Assembly (NCBI RefSeq): GCF_963662255.1
Contig: NC_085047.1
Coordinates: forward strand, 44,857,006-44,921,005
Origin: Cinclus cinclus
Taxonomy: Eukaryota; Chordata; Aves; Passeriformes; Cinclidae
DNA: 64,000 bases
Direction of reading: 5' to 3'
The notes under the pieces were generated by a model. The model saw nothing but the letters and a program-made list of their open reading frames with translations, had not been told where the DNA came from and ran no database searches. Made by a program: the position numbers and the translations under genes. Below, one piece after another: positions 13,801-24,570 of this stretch. Position 1 is the stretch's first letter. Each line of letters starts with the position of its first letter.

Positions 13801-16800
13801 TAGGATGTAAGGGAGTAGTACATAATGAGCCAGAAGCTCTTTCAGTAACGCCAGATGGGGAATTGCTGCATCCAGACCAAGAACACACTATAGAACCACA
13901 GCACTGTGGTTAGAGGACTTGCAGTCAGGACAATAGGCAACAAATGATGAAGAACATGCTCTGGTAATCTGTTCCAGGAAACAATTACCCTCAATTACAG
14001 ACAGATGAAATCTGATTTCCAACTATTGGATCTTACCTTCCCTTCATCTAGTGCACTACAGAGCTCTTCTGTACAGAATCAAGATCAAAGAGGTGCAAAG
14101 CACATGTAGTATCACAATGGAACCAATTAAAAGAATAAAGTTTATTTATTGAGGTTTTACAACATTTACAGCAACACCGTGGTACTATTTCCAGTAGAGC
14201 CTCTTCAAACTTTCATCTTATTCAATTTTAGCCTGTATTTTTAACAAGGGCAGGGGGGAAACCTGGTAAGATAACCTGGTGATTTGATTTACAATGTTTT
14301 GTCTCAAGCCATACTTTAACCATATTGTTTATAGGAGGTTTTAAAAGGAGGGTAAATTATTAAAAGACATTTTAATACATGGTTAATAAATTATCATAGC
14401 TAGTTGGAGGTCATTGGTTTGCTTATAACTGCCATCTTCAGACAGCTTTGTAAGCAAGAAAGCTCAACTCCTCATCCTACTCATTACCCACAAGGCTCCC
14501 TAAGGGCAGCCTCCAACTGAGCCCCAGGGGCTCATCCTGTATTTTCTCCTGTTGAGGCTAGCACTCTTCCATTAGCTGACAATCTGTCAGTAGTTGCCTG
14601 AAAAACACTTCTATCTGAATCACCTACAGAGCAAATGATAAATGTGCCCAGTAACATGTTAAAAACATCAAACCACAGCTATGCTGCTTGTTTTTTTGCT
14701 ATAAATCACAGAATTGTTACCACAAGATATCCTGAGTTGGAACGGACCTATCAGGATCTTTAAGTCCAACTCCTGGCCATGCACAGGACATCCCAAGAGT
14801 CACACCATGTGCCTCAGAGTGCTGTCCAAACACTTCTAGAGCTCTGTCAGGCTTGGTCCTGAGACCACTTCCCTGGGGTGAACAGGCTGGGGAGGCTGTT
14901 CAAATGCCCAAACACCCTCTGGGTGAAAAGCCTTTTCCTGATATCCAACCTGAACTTCTCCCAGCTCAGCTTTGTGCCATAACAGGTGGTCAAACTGCAG
15001 CACAGCCAAAGCCTGCCACACAAAAAAAAAAAAGGACACTGGCAGCATGGAGTATCTTGGCACTGCCTCGGCCACAGCCAAACAGTTTAGTTGTGGACCA
15101 AAGTCTCCTGTATTTACCAAGAAATGAGAGCTGCCATCCCACCGTTATCACCTTAAAAATCTCCAAACCCCTCCTGAAAAATGCTGGTATGTGATAACTA
15201 AAAGGAAACTAGTTCTGCTTATGTGTGCGTATATGAGAAAATACATGGAAGTTCCTTGCTGAGCTGAAAAAAACTTATCTTTGAAGCTACCTTTCATAGT
15301 GGTGAGCTGAAGCTCCAGCCAGACAGCATTTTAACAATGATTACACTGCATTTGGGAAGGTGCCATAAACCCCTACGTTGTTTTTATGGTCTCTGGGCAT
15401 CCACTCACAGCCAGTACTGCAGACAGGCCATCAGGCTGGGTGCTCTGAACCACAAGTACTGACATAGTTCCAAAACTGCTTGCCAAAAACAAAGAAAATG
15501 CATTGCACTAGATAAAATCATAGGCTTTTGTTGAGGGGTTGTTTTTTCTCCTGTATCTCATTTCTAACAATGGTGATAAATTGGTGATTTCAGAGAATGT
15601 GCAAGAAACCTCAGGGCAACAGGAAATTGCAAAAATTCGGAATTACTGAACTGACACAAAGCAACATCAGTCACAAAGTTACCAAAAGGGAAAAAGGCTC
15701 AGAAAATGCTTGAGTTTTTGGCAAAAGTTTTTGGACAGGACAATCTATTATATCTATTCTTTCTTAATTTCTATGAAAGAAATCATGGGAATAGCTTTAC
15801 TACTTCTGAGAGCTTGGATCAAAGTCCTGGCTTGTTCATCTGTAAAGTAAAAGGTCAGTGTCTCACCAGCTTAAACTGATCTTGAGACTGAAACAAGTCA
15901 CTCTTAAAACTTCAATTTCTTAGGCATTATTTTTAAGGAGATTAAAGACCTAATGAGTCATAACACATAAATATGAAGTGGAAATGTGACAAAACAACCC
16001 AAGAGACACAACTGGTGTTCAGCAGTGCAAAGAAAATTTATTGCAATTCTCTAAAGGGAGACATGACTGCAGGAATTTATTGCTTTACAGGTAATTCTCT
16101 TAAATATTAACCCCTATCACTTTGACTCTGTAAAACACTAATACCTAAACACTCCTTTCCAACTAACAGCCAAGTCTTCATGCTACTTTTTCTTTTTATT
16201 ATTATTATTATTATTCAGGTAAGTGGGGCCATGACCCTCACCCCAGATCTGAACCTCTGGTAACAGCAGGCATGAACTGGCACAACCTGGACACACTCCC
16301 TACTTGCTCATGCACCATCCTCTCCTTGCTCCCACAGCAGCTATGAAGTCACACAGTGAGTTAGCTTGGGCCTGACACAGCTCACTAACAGTACAGCCAA
16401 AGGCAGGGTTTACTCCCACTTCGCTCAGTGTTCTGAGTCAGTTTGTTCAAGGCCCTACAGGCTCAGGAGACTGCAGTTGGAGGCAGGAGGAAAGCACTGA
16501 CTCTTCCAGAAGTTTTTTTTGGTTTGTTTTTTTTTTTTTTTATGTAATGGGACAAAGAAACCCCAGATTTAGCCCTGCTGTTTATAGAGCTTTATCAGAA
16601 CACAAGATTTATCCTAGTGCAGCAATGCAGCATCAAGCACTGGTGTTGCAGAGGATGTCTACTATTACTTTATTTGTGCTGACCTTCCATCCAGCTCTTC
16701 CAGAGAGGGCCCTAAACTACCACATCCAAAAGCCACAAGGCTGGTCCCTCACTGCATGGGCAGCAACACCAGCTGACATTCAGTGTCCTCATGGGTAGGG

Positions 16801-19800
16801 TTACACCTTACAACACCTCCCACCACTTCTAGGACTAGGCAAGAGATCCACCTCACTCTTATCAGCAAGAACCTGCACTGAGTGACTTATCTGGTCATAA
16901 ATCTTTATTTTGTGACAGGACAAAAAACTGAGCGGCTGTCAGCAAACTCTTAGAAGTGCTTTAATCAAAATAATTAGGGTTCAATTCAAGAGCTGGCACA
17001 GGGTAATACCAGCCAATCTTCTCTACTTCCTGGAAAGGTTATTCATGATACAGTATGCTCTTCCCTTTACTGCAGGGAGAAAACAGATGCTGGAAAGTTC
17101 TTTTCAGGCTTAAATAGCTTCCACGTCTGTCCTATGAATCTCATTTTAGAAACCACTCCAAAACTGTAATAAAAGCAACAGTTCAAAAGAGAGATCAGTC
17201 CTTACCTGCACACTTGTGAGGGTTGTATATTGGTAGGCTCTTACAATCATGTAATTGGCTTCAACATCAGCCAGTCCCAAAAAAATATACTTCCACCACC
17301 TCTGTTTCAAAATCTGCCAAAGACTGTCACTGCCTGTTTAGAAGAAAGCAGCAATCAATGTGTTTCCTTCTGTTGCATGGGAATTTTGCTTTTTAGTAGC
17401 AAAAAATAATACCAAAATTGACTTTGCCCGCCCCTGCTTGAGATAGAATAACAGAAACACAGCCTGGGAGGAGACAATGCAAAATGGTGAAAAGCACAGA
17501 AATTCTTCCACATGAAGCAAAACACAGCAAGACTGGAGTTGTCTAAACTAGTAAGAATAGGAAGAATATTATATAGCCTCTGGTAGCAAAATATGTTACA
17601 ATAAAGCTTATTTTTCCTAAGATATGACTTCAAACCAAAGAGCACAAAACTCTAAACAGATATGACATTACATCAAATTAAATGCACATTTAACCTGTGA
17701 AATTAATTCCCATGTGTTGCTATAAAGTACAAACTTTAAAAACTAAGATGAGTATTGAGGTTTTTATTTTCAAATTCTGAAAGGAAAATGTAAGGAAAAA
17801 AAAAAAAAAAGATGAACCAGAATCTCCCATCCAATTTCACATACCAGTCCTAAATGTCAGCATTGTTGTATAAACTAGAAGCAGCAAAACATAGTTGATG
17901 AAACTTTGCAACATTGGTGTTTTCACTTCGAATACTTCTGCCAGGTACTGACTTGTAACAGCAGTCCCACAGATAAACAAGGAGAGCACCTGCCCCAGAA
18001 TTACAGTTTTCCAAACATGCCTGTGAACATTAAAGACAAAACAGTAATCTTAGAATTAAACATTCCGGTTTCTTTAAAAATATTCTCTAGTTTTACAGGA
18101 AAAATGCCCTTCTTTTAGACTGACATTGGATTTTCTTCTACTCCCTACCAATGCTGTCCTGATCTACAGGTAAGCAGGGTTTTGTGCACACAGAAGGTCT
18201 AGTCTGACCTCAGGAGAACTGAGGCCATCTCGAACCACCAACCATGGAGACTGAAGTTACTTGCAAAGATCTTCAGACAAGTCACCTGGGCAGGCTCTAC
18301 CCAATAGCAGGTCCTACTCTTATTAGCAGGTTTGAATTAAACCCTTTGTCCTCCACTGAATTCCATCCTGACTTTGGTCAACAAAGATTGACAACATGGA
18401 GATAAAGCACAACTGCCTTCAGGCTTGTCTGAGACCTGAGTTTTAGTGAGCTGAGACCTGAAGATGAGCAGTGCTAAAGAAACACAAAAGTATTAATGAT
18501 AAAACCACACAGCTCAGTTTGGAAGGTTGCTGAAAGATCATCTGGACCAACCTTTCATGGGAAAGGGAGCCTTGATGAGACTATTTAGAGCCCTGTCCAG
18601 TTGCATCTTGCAAATCTCCAGTGATGGGGACTCCACAACATCCCTGTGGAGGTTGTTCCAGTGATTGCTTGTTCTCACCTCAAAATAAATCTTTCTTATA
18701 ATAAGAATAATAACTCTTTTAATTAATACTTATTGTGGATTTGTTTCAGTTCTATTACATCATATTTTGCTGCAAGTGAGGATGGAGTTAAGAATGCCTT
18801 TTGGGTAAGATCATGTTTGCATTTACAGCTCCTCTTAAGTCCCGCCCACTGCCAGCAGGGAAAAAATAAAAAAATAAAAAAATTAAAAGTTAATTGCTCT
18901 TTTAGTAGCAATTCTACACCTAATATAAGATGAATTCTTCCAGATGCTCCAAGACAAACAGCAGCATGTAACTCTATGTATTTTTTTTTTTTGCTTCCTC
19001 TTTCTCCTGCCAGTGGAGCTGTGCAGATTTGTACCTCCCCAGTCACTGCACATGCACAATTTACAGTGACCTGTCTGTAAAGGTCTCCTAAGATCACATT
19101 TAATCTGTTACTCTGAAGACTACTGATGATAATTTAACTGTCTGCACAATCGATTAATTTGTTTCCACTCAAATTAATCGACCAAGGAAAGAAAGGACCC
19201 CGTAAGGATTTTGCACCTACCCTGTGCCCACATCTCTCCATGCTAACTTCTGGCAGGACACCCATGTGTCAGGCACACCATCTGAGAGTAACACTGGCTG
19301 TTTTCCCAAGGTGGGTGACCCCAATGCAGTAAACACCAGCTCACCCTGCTGTGCTGTGCAATCCAGCTGCCAGGCAATGAGAACGGTATGCTAAACCCGA
19401 CTATAATCATACAATCAATCCCTCCTTTTGCAAGGGTGACATCTTCCTTGCACAGACTATAATGCACCTGTCTTCATCCTGTCTTCAATTCAGCCTGACA
19501 CCAAGATCTTCTGACTTTTAAAATGCTGCTGGGCACTTTGTTCTCTCCAAGTCCATTCTGATGAGACAGCAAATCTCTACGAAGTCCAGCCATGCTGTAC
19601 TTCCAAGAGATTTGAATCCATGCTTTACTACAGCTTCCCTTGCCAACCCCAGGATTTGTGCACATTCACACTGTAAGTATTATATATCATGTGACAATCT
19701 TGTAAGGTATTATCCAGTCTCACCTGAGTAACTCTTACTGGTGTGTGAAAGAAAAACATTCTCACTTCTAAACAGATTTCTAAAATACATATGTGGGGTA

Positions 19801-22800
19801 GGGGGTGGTTTTCATTAAAAACATCAGGAGAAAAAATTGAAGCTACCTCACTCCTGTTATATTTTAACTGATTTCTTTTTTGTTTTTTAATATTCTGGTC
19901 AATGGTCTGATTGTGCTACTTAGTGAGCAAATCAGACACATTCTGGCTAACTATTCTGGCTGATGCAAAAATACCTTTTCATGGTAACATAAAGAATTTA
20001 ATCAGTTGCCAGTAGAACAAACGTGATGTAGGTTAGCTAAAATTTCAAGCAGGCACTGATGAGGATTTCCAGCTTGCCCTTTGCCAGCCTTGTGAACTCT
20101 GGCTCTTTTGCAGCAGGTAAAATGACAGAAGAACCACTGAAATTTAAAGGAAGATACACTGTGGTGAACAACATTTAAAAAATCATGGTTTCAGGCATTT
20201 AAAAAATACATATATACTTTTTCTTATTCAAATAAAGTTCCTTGCCCCAAACTAGCAGAAAAATTTTTCTTCTTCACCATCAGCACACAAAGAACATAGC
20301 AAGCCTTTAGCAATTTACTGGACTAAACTCACCCTACACTTGGACTAGCTGGGAGAAGAGTGTGGAGGTAGAGATCAGACATAAATAGAGGCATGACTGG
20401 GCAAAGTTGCTGCAACATTACTGGAGGAAAGCCTGTGTGCTGCACAAAATGAACTTACTCATCAATATACCACCAGGAGAGACAAAGCTGCCTCGGCTGG
20501 CAGAAGCCCCGACTGGACACAAACTCCCTTTCACCCACCTCCTGTGTGTTGCCACAGAGAAGGGCAGAAGCACAGGCAATACCACCCCACAAGCTTGTCT
20601 AAGGAGGCTCGTTTTACATGGACTTCTGTGTGGTAGGGCTTTAAGCATTTTTTGTCTAGGATATGAGCTGCAAGGGGCAGCTTTGCTCCTCCCAAGCCAC
20701 AGCACCTTCTCTACAGCAAAGGCCTGGACTCTACATGCAAAACACTGGCAAACTGGATAGCAACCAGGTTCCAGTGTGAGGGTAAAATGGGGAAAACCTG
20801 CTGCCATTCAAATTTGTAAACAATTGAGCTGCTTCAACCATCAGTTACTGAAAACAAGACAGACCCATCTGCCCTCCTGCAGTGGAGTTGACTCCACTAA
20901 GCTGATCCTCATCTTTTCTAATAACTGAATTTCTCCAGTGTTAAGTACCTAAGGAATTATCTCCTTGCATTATTTTTGCACTTGGGAAGAGAGGCAGGTC
21001 CAGAACCTCCAGAACTGTTTGCTCTGTGGTTACTGCCCTAGCAATCATTGTTACTCAGTTAACACATGTCTTGGCAGTGCTACAGTGCTTACATCTACCA
21101 TAACAAAAGGCACCTGACAAGGCAAGCAGGCTTCATCACACCTCATGCCCTTCTCTATTTTTGTCTATTTTAATTCAGGGAGTTTTTTTTCTTGCCTGAA
21201 CAGACTCAAAAATGTTAGCATCAAAAAACATACTTAGTCCACAACAGTGGAAGGCTGGCCTCACAAAATGTCTCCTGTGAATCCCAAAATGCTCCATACC
21301 TGGCAGCTTTCTCAGACACATGTAAGATAACACCTTCTTGCCCTGACTGCTCCCCAGTTTCAGGTGGAAGCCTCAGCAGGAAGCAGCAATGGTTTTACCT
21401 TCACACCATTTGCCAAAGCTTCAGAGACAGTATCACCACGTTCCTGGCATGATGCACTATGAGCACGGGCTCATAGCTTATCTTAAAAAATATGCCTGAT
21501 CCTCTGTAAAACTTGAGAGCAAACCTTGAATCCTACTGTTTGCGTTTTGCAAGACAATTTCTTCTGAGAAAAATGCTTTAAAGACACAAGTTTCCATTCA
21601 TTTTGGTATTGATAACAGTGACTTTCTTATTAATAATTGATCAGCTTTGAAATACATTAATTATTAACTTTTCCATGCCAGAACCTAATCCTCTCTGCTT
21701 TTTTGCCTTTTTTTTTAATGCATTGGAAAGAACTAATTCACTTTGGAGTCTCAGATGATGCAAGGTAAGTGATCTGAAAAGGCCTTTACTTTTATAGTGG
21801 GGGGAGGGTTATTGTTGGCTTTTAATGCCTGGTAGCAAGTTAGAAGTAATTACTTTTCCCCTCCCTTCAGCCACCCTATTTTAGCTAGCTGTATCTATGG
21901 CTTTGAGCAAAACTAAAGTAATTTTGGGACTTTTTAGAGCATGAAAGTTTGTCACAAATGGGTCTAAAATGAACACTGAACAATGAGCAGCTCTCAGCAT
22001 CATGAGAAACTCAGACTGGCTTTCCTTGGCTCCATGTGAAATACAGAATAAAAAACACACCAAGATACTAAAATGCAATCAGGGTCTATATTGGAGGAAG
22101 TTAAAGAAAATTCAGTAAAACCATAGTTAACAATTTTACTGGCAATTAGTTTACCAAGTCCTGCAATTTTAATACACAGCTTTTCAAATATTCATCTTAT
22201 TTATACCACCAATCTAATATTGACAAGGCAAAGCCTGGCAACACTGTCCACATACAGAATTTACTTACACTTAGCTTTAACTACTGAACCCTTCCTGAAC
22301 GGGTGAGGAAGTGACCTTTTAATTCCAATGATCTCACTTTTTCCTTCTAGTGGTTAAGGGAAAATGCAGATTCAGACCAAACCCATACTGCAGCTTAATT
22401 AGTGATTAACTAAGAACAACAGAACATATTTTTAAGAACTAACATCATCATAAGTCAATTTTTCCATGTTCTGCTTTGAAACTGACATCAATTTAATTTG
22501 CAAAAGTTAAGAAACAGAAAAGCACCAGATATATTTTCTAATGGCTCTACTCAAAAGAAAAAAAAGTGCAGAAAAAAAAAAACACAACAAAACCCAGACC
22601 CAGCCTAGTATATTATATACAACTATTAAACCTTCCTATGACTCAGAAAGGCCTCTAACTGAAGTGGCTGAGCCTGCTGTCACCTGGAGGTAAAAAATAA
22701 GAAAAAATATCAGTTCAGCATCTCAGACAATACTTGGTAAAACTGAGTGAAAGCTATTGATTTTCATTCAAGTACCTCCCATAGACTCACTTAGCATAGC

Positions 22801-24104
22801 CCTTTGGCAAAACTAATGGCATAGGTGAGGTTACTGAACAACTCAACAAGTTTCTGTCTTGCCTTTTGGGTCCCTCCTGACAGGCAGGAGGAGCAACAAG
22901 AGAAAAACTTGCAACCAAAAGAGAAGATGAGGCTTTGTCCACTGGACTAAGGCTCTGCTTGGCCAGCACACACCATAACGCAGTCCAGCAGCCAGACTAC
23001 AGCTTATGAGCACGAGGCTGGCAGGAAAGCCAGCACATCCCTGGCTGACAAATCCGATGCAATAACTATTAGTGACCAAACGTATAGCTCAAAAAAAGCC
23101 TTTTAAACAGGGACTGTTTTCTATCCTAGATGGAAAGTGAAGCTCTAAGTCGCCTAGAAGCCTAAGGATGCAGTGCTGCTCTCCCAGAAGGTAGTGCTTC
23201 TGAAGTACCAGCTTGTCTGCACAGATTTGCAGATTTTTTTCTGCAAGTTTTCTATGCATAACTAGCACTCATATTTCAAGAGCTGAACGGGTCTCTATTG
23301 TAAGACGATTCACAGAAGGAGGAAATGGGGATATTGGTCTTCCTCGACTCCACACCTCATTTCAGTTATTTTGTCCTATTACCTCTGCTATCCCCCATGA
23401 CCTGTCCTTCGTAATGATGCTGATTGAAGACTACAGAATAGATAAAGCGCAGGGGGGAAAAATGGAAAACAGAAGAACAAAAAGATAAATACATGTGTTT
23501 ACGTGTGAGACCACAGTCCTACTTCAACAGTGTCAAAACATCACTCGATAATTCCACGCTCAGCCGAGGAGACCCGGAGCAGCACGCGCAGGCTACATCC
23601 CGGTGGCGCTCCCGGAGCAGCCCCGGCATCGGAGCGCCCGCTCCGGGGGCAGCGGCCAGAGCTCCCCCGAGCTCCCGTGTGCCGGGCAGGCCGAAGGGTG
23701 CGGGCTTCGCTCAGCCCCGCGTCCCCGGCCGTAGCCCGGGCCCGCACGGCGGCGGCCGCTCCGGCCCAGGCACCCCGCGGCTGCTCCCGGCGGCACAAAG
23801 CGGCCCCCGCACCCCGACCGCGCTGCCCGCCGAATCGCCCAGCGCAGCAAGGGCGCTAGCCCTCTCCTCCCTCCCCTTCCTTCCCCCGCTCCGGCGGGCG
23901 GCCCGGAAGCCGTCGGGCGGGGAGGCCGGCACCGCGCGGCTCCACGTGGAGGCCGGGGACTCACCAGGTGCAGAGCTTGGCCCTGAGCAGAGCTAGCACC
24001 CGGCGCGGAGCGGCGGCGGCGGCCCCGGGCGATGGCTCGGCCCCGGCAGCATCAGCAGCCCCGGACGGCGGTGCCCCGGCAGCAGCGGCCGCCGCCTCCT
24101 CCAT
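4608..24104 (-). CDS. SLC35F2: SLC35F2, solute carrier family 35 member F2 (8 coding exons)
   Basis: Eight exons join in frame to 1188 coding bases (395 residues plus stop), all with GT-AG introns: 24104-23965, 18020-17845, 17333-17206, 12110-11951, 10367-10211, 9457-9405, 8786-8632, 4826-4608. The product is a multi-pass membrane protein of the drug/metabolite transporter (EamA-like) superfamily, with about ten hydrophobic segments from residue 50 to 342. Strong family signatures are GLADVEANY (about 125-133), [15 protein letters not shown] (149-163), [13 protein letters not shown] (185-197) and [15 protein letters not shown] (292-306). Mammalian SLC35F2 imports the drug YM155 and has been reported to carry queuine and queuosine; the same role here is inferred. 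The N-terminal 35 residues are Ala/Pro-rich and poorly conserved, and the C-terminal tail after residue 345 is hydrophilic. The start at 24104 has a strong Kozak context (G at -3 and +4) and fits the family's N-terminus; the frame is open upstream to another ATG at 24374. Confidence 0.95.
4827..8631 (-). other. SLC35F2 intron 7
   Basis: 3.8 kb of non-coding DNA between exons 7 and 8, starting GTGAGT and ending TTGCCAG in gene direction. Moderately AT-rich. I see no repeat family, RNA gene or conserved frame in it; open frames here, such as 6272-6682 plus, look random. Confidence 0.85.
8632..8786 (-). CDS. SLC35F2: SLC35F2 coding exon 7
   Basis: Exon of 155 bases, acceptor TTTTGCAG, donor GTGAGT, ending in phase 0. 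Encodes residues 272-323 with [37 protein letters not shown] and LGLFLFMYN. This is the most conserved part of the transporter. Confidence 0.95.
8787..9404 (-). other. SLC35F2 intron 6
   Basis: 618 bases, AT-rich, bounded by GTATGT and TTTTGCAG in gene direction. Nothing else recognised. Confidence 0.85.
9405..9457 (-). CDS. SLC35F2: SLC35F2 coding exon 6 (53-bp microexon)
   Basis: A short exon too small for a standard ORF list. It follows an AACTCTAG acceptor, completes Leu254, encodes [17 protein letters not shown] (255-271) and leaves one base of Ala272 before GTATGT. The phase (1 + 51 + 1) fits exons 5 and 7 exactly, and the VEHKEI...WNWK pattern is the expected loop between two membrane segments. 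Confidence 0.9.
9458..10210 (-). other. SLC35F2 intron 5
   Basis: 753 bases, AT-rich, bounded by GTAAGG and AACTCTAG in gene direction. Nothing else recognised. Confidence 0.85.
10211..10367 (-). CDS. SLC35F2: SLC35F2 coding exon 5
   Basis: Exon of 157 bases with acceptor TGTACAG and donor GTAAGG. Encodes [19 protein letters not shown] followed by [19 protein letters not shown] and [13 protein letters not shown], residues 203-253, plus two bases of Leu254. This is the start of the second EamA-like half. Confidence 0.94.
10368..11950 (-). other. SLC35F2 intron 4
   Basis: 1.6 kb between exons 4 and 5. A somewhat GC-richer patch lies around 11320-11480. No repeat family or coding signal recognised. 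Confidence 0.85.
11951..12110 (-). CDS. SLC35F2: SLC35F2 coding exon 4
   Basis: Exon of 160 bases with acceptor ATACAG and donor GTAAGG. Encodes residues 149-201 and one base of Gly202: [15 protein letters not shown], then the hydrophobic [18 protein letters not shown], then the loop [11 protein letters not shown]. Reading on past the donor gives an apparent longer frame that is intronic. Confidence 0.95.
12623..12745 (-). mobile_element. CR1 LINE 3' fragment
   Basis: Starts with the reverse complement of the CR1 tail (CAGAATCACAGAACTGCTTG) and continues with TTGGAAGAGACTTAAAG, CATCTAGTTCCAACCCTCCT and GCCATGAGTAGGGGACACC, all standard avian CR1 3'-end sequence. Severely 5' truncated; lies in SLC35F2 intron 3 in the gene's own orientation. 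Confidence 0.9.
14704..14990 (-). mobile_element. CR1 LINE 3' fragment
   Basis: Begins AATCACAGAATTGTTACC and proceeds through CCTGAGTTGGAACGGACC, CACCCTCTGGGTGAAAAGC and TTTTCCTGATATCCAACCTG, which are CR1 3' UTR and end-of-ORF2 sequence read backwards. Similarity breaks off near 14990, where A-rich, unrelated sequence follows. Lies in SLC35F2 intron 3. Confidence 0.88.
16197..16215. repeat. (TTA)n microsatellite
   Basis: About six uninterrupted TTA units following a T-rich lead, in SLC35F2 intron 3. Confidence 0.9.
17206..17333 (-). CDS. SLC35F2: SLC35F2 coding exon 3
   Basis: Exon of 128 bases with acceptor AAACAG and donor GTAAGG. Encodes residues 106-148. It carries the [16 protein letters not shown] motif and [12 protein letters not shown], both hallmarks of SLC35F1/F2-type transporters. 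Confidence 0.95.
17334..17844 (-). other. SLC35F2 intron 2
   Basis: 511 bases with an A15 run at 17796-17810. Nothing else recognised. Confidence 0.85.
17845..18020 (-). CDS. SLC35F2: SLC35F2 coding exon 2
   Basis: Exon of 176 bases after a TTCACAG acceptor, ending at a GTATGT donor. It completes Trp47 and encodes residues 48-105 plus one base of Gly106. Contains the first two hydrophobic segments ([17 protein letters not shown] and [15 protein letters not shown]) and the [10 protein letters not shown] stretch conserved in SLC35F proteins. Confidence 0.93.
18510..18690 (-). mobile_element. CR1 LINE fragment, older subfamily
   Basis: The run TTTGGAAGGTTGCTGAAAG, ATCATCTGGACCAACC, CTGTCCAGTTGCATCTTG, CTCCAGTGATGGGGACTCC and TGGAGGTTGTTCCAGTG is CR1 3'-end sequence in reverse orientation. 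It lacks a clean terminal repeat, which suggests an old or internally decayed copy. Confidence 0.8.
19150..19181. repeat. Perfect 12-bp inverted repeat
   Basis: TCGATTAATTTG and its exact reverse complement CAAATTAATCGA are separated by eight bases, so the strand can form a hairpin with a 12-bp stem. It lies in SLC35F2 intron 1. It could be a paired homeodomain-type site (ATTA cores) or chance; no transposon ends were recognised around it. Confidence 0.85.
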
Positions 24105-24570
24105 GGCGCGGCGCTGCCCCGGCCCCGCGCCCGCCAGCTGCGAGCAGGGAGCGATGGAGGGCGGGCGCTGCGAAGGCGGCACCCGGCGGAAGGAAGGGAC
24201 GAGCCGCAGCACCGGGACAGCGGCACGCTGCTCGCCGGGCAGCGGCCGAGCCCGGCTTTGAGCCCGCCGAGGGGCCGCCCCCGGGAGGGGCACGGCTCGT
24301 TGCTGGGGCGTGGGGTCGGAGTTCTCCCGGTGTTGGCGCTTCTGGGCGCGCTCCGGCCCTGCAGTTTCCTTCAACCGCTGGGTCTAGGTGGCGTAACTCA
24401 CGGGCTTTAGCAGCGCCAACGCCAAGCTGGCGTTCCCGCTCTCCCGCGGGGTTCCCCGGCAGCAGCTCAGCCTGGTGCCCCGGTGCGGGTCCCTGCAGGG
24501 CTACTTTGCCCCCAGCCCCTGCGCAGGCATCGAGCCCCGGGGCATGTGGGAGCCTGGCAGCAGCTGGTTG
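23540..24570 (-). promoter_or_regulatory. SLC35F2 CpG island promoter
   Basis: About 1 kb of GC-rich, CpG-dense DNA surrounds the first coding exon, in contrast with AT-rich flanks. It contains GC-box-like stretches (for example GGGGCCGCCCCCGGGAGG near 24270) and no clear TATA box, as expected for a broadly expressed gene. Long open frames in all six readings here are a by-product of low stop-codon frequency in GC-rich DNA. Confidence 0.85.
23965..24104 (-). CDS. SLC35F2: SLC35F2 coding exon 1
   Basis: Encodes residues 1-46 and two bases of Trp47. It begins [13 protein letters not shown], is rich in Ala and Pro, and ends RAKLCT(W) at a GTGAGT donor. The exon lies inside a CpG island. The last residues match the cytosolic segment just before the first membrane helix in the family. 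Confidence 0.9.

Larger units (their letters stand above)
12111..17205 (-). other. SLC35F2 intron 3
   Basis: 5.1 kb. Holds two CR1 fragments (12623-12745 and 14704-14990), a TTA trinucleotide run (16197-16215) and a T-rich tract near 16523. The rest is unremarkable AT-rich sequence. Confidence 0.85.
18021..23964 (-). other. SLC35F2 intron 1
   Basis: 5.9 kb first intron. It holds a CR1 fragment (18510-18690), a perfect short inverted repeat (19150-19181) and, at its gene-proximal end, part of the CpG island. No coding exon is seen in it. Open frames at 20407-20760 plus and 20418-20807 minus overlap each other and match no family. Confidence 0.85.

Noticed and set aside
20407..20807. Overlapping 117- and 129-codon frames on both strands in SLC35F2 intron 1
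   Set aside because: Two frames open on opposite strands over the same bases, neither with a recognisable domain.
23493..23996. 167-codon plus frame antisense to SLC35F2 exon 1
   Set aside because: Same GC-rich artefact, overlapping a confirmed exon on the other strand.
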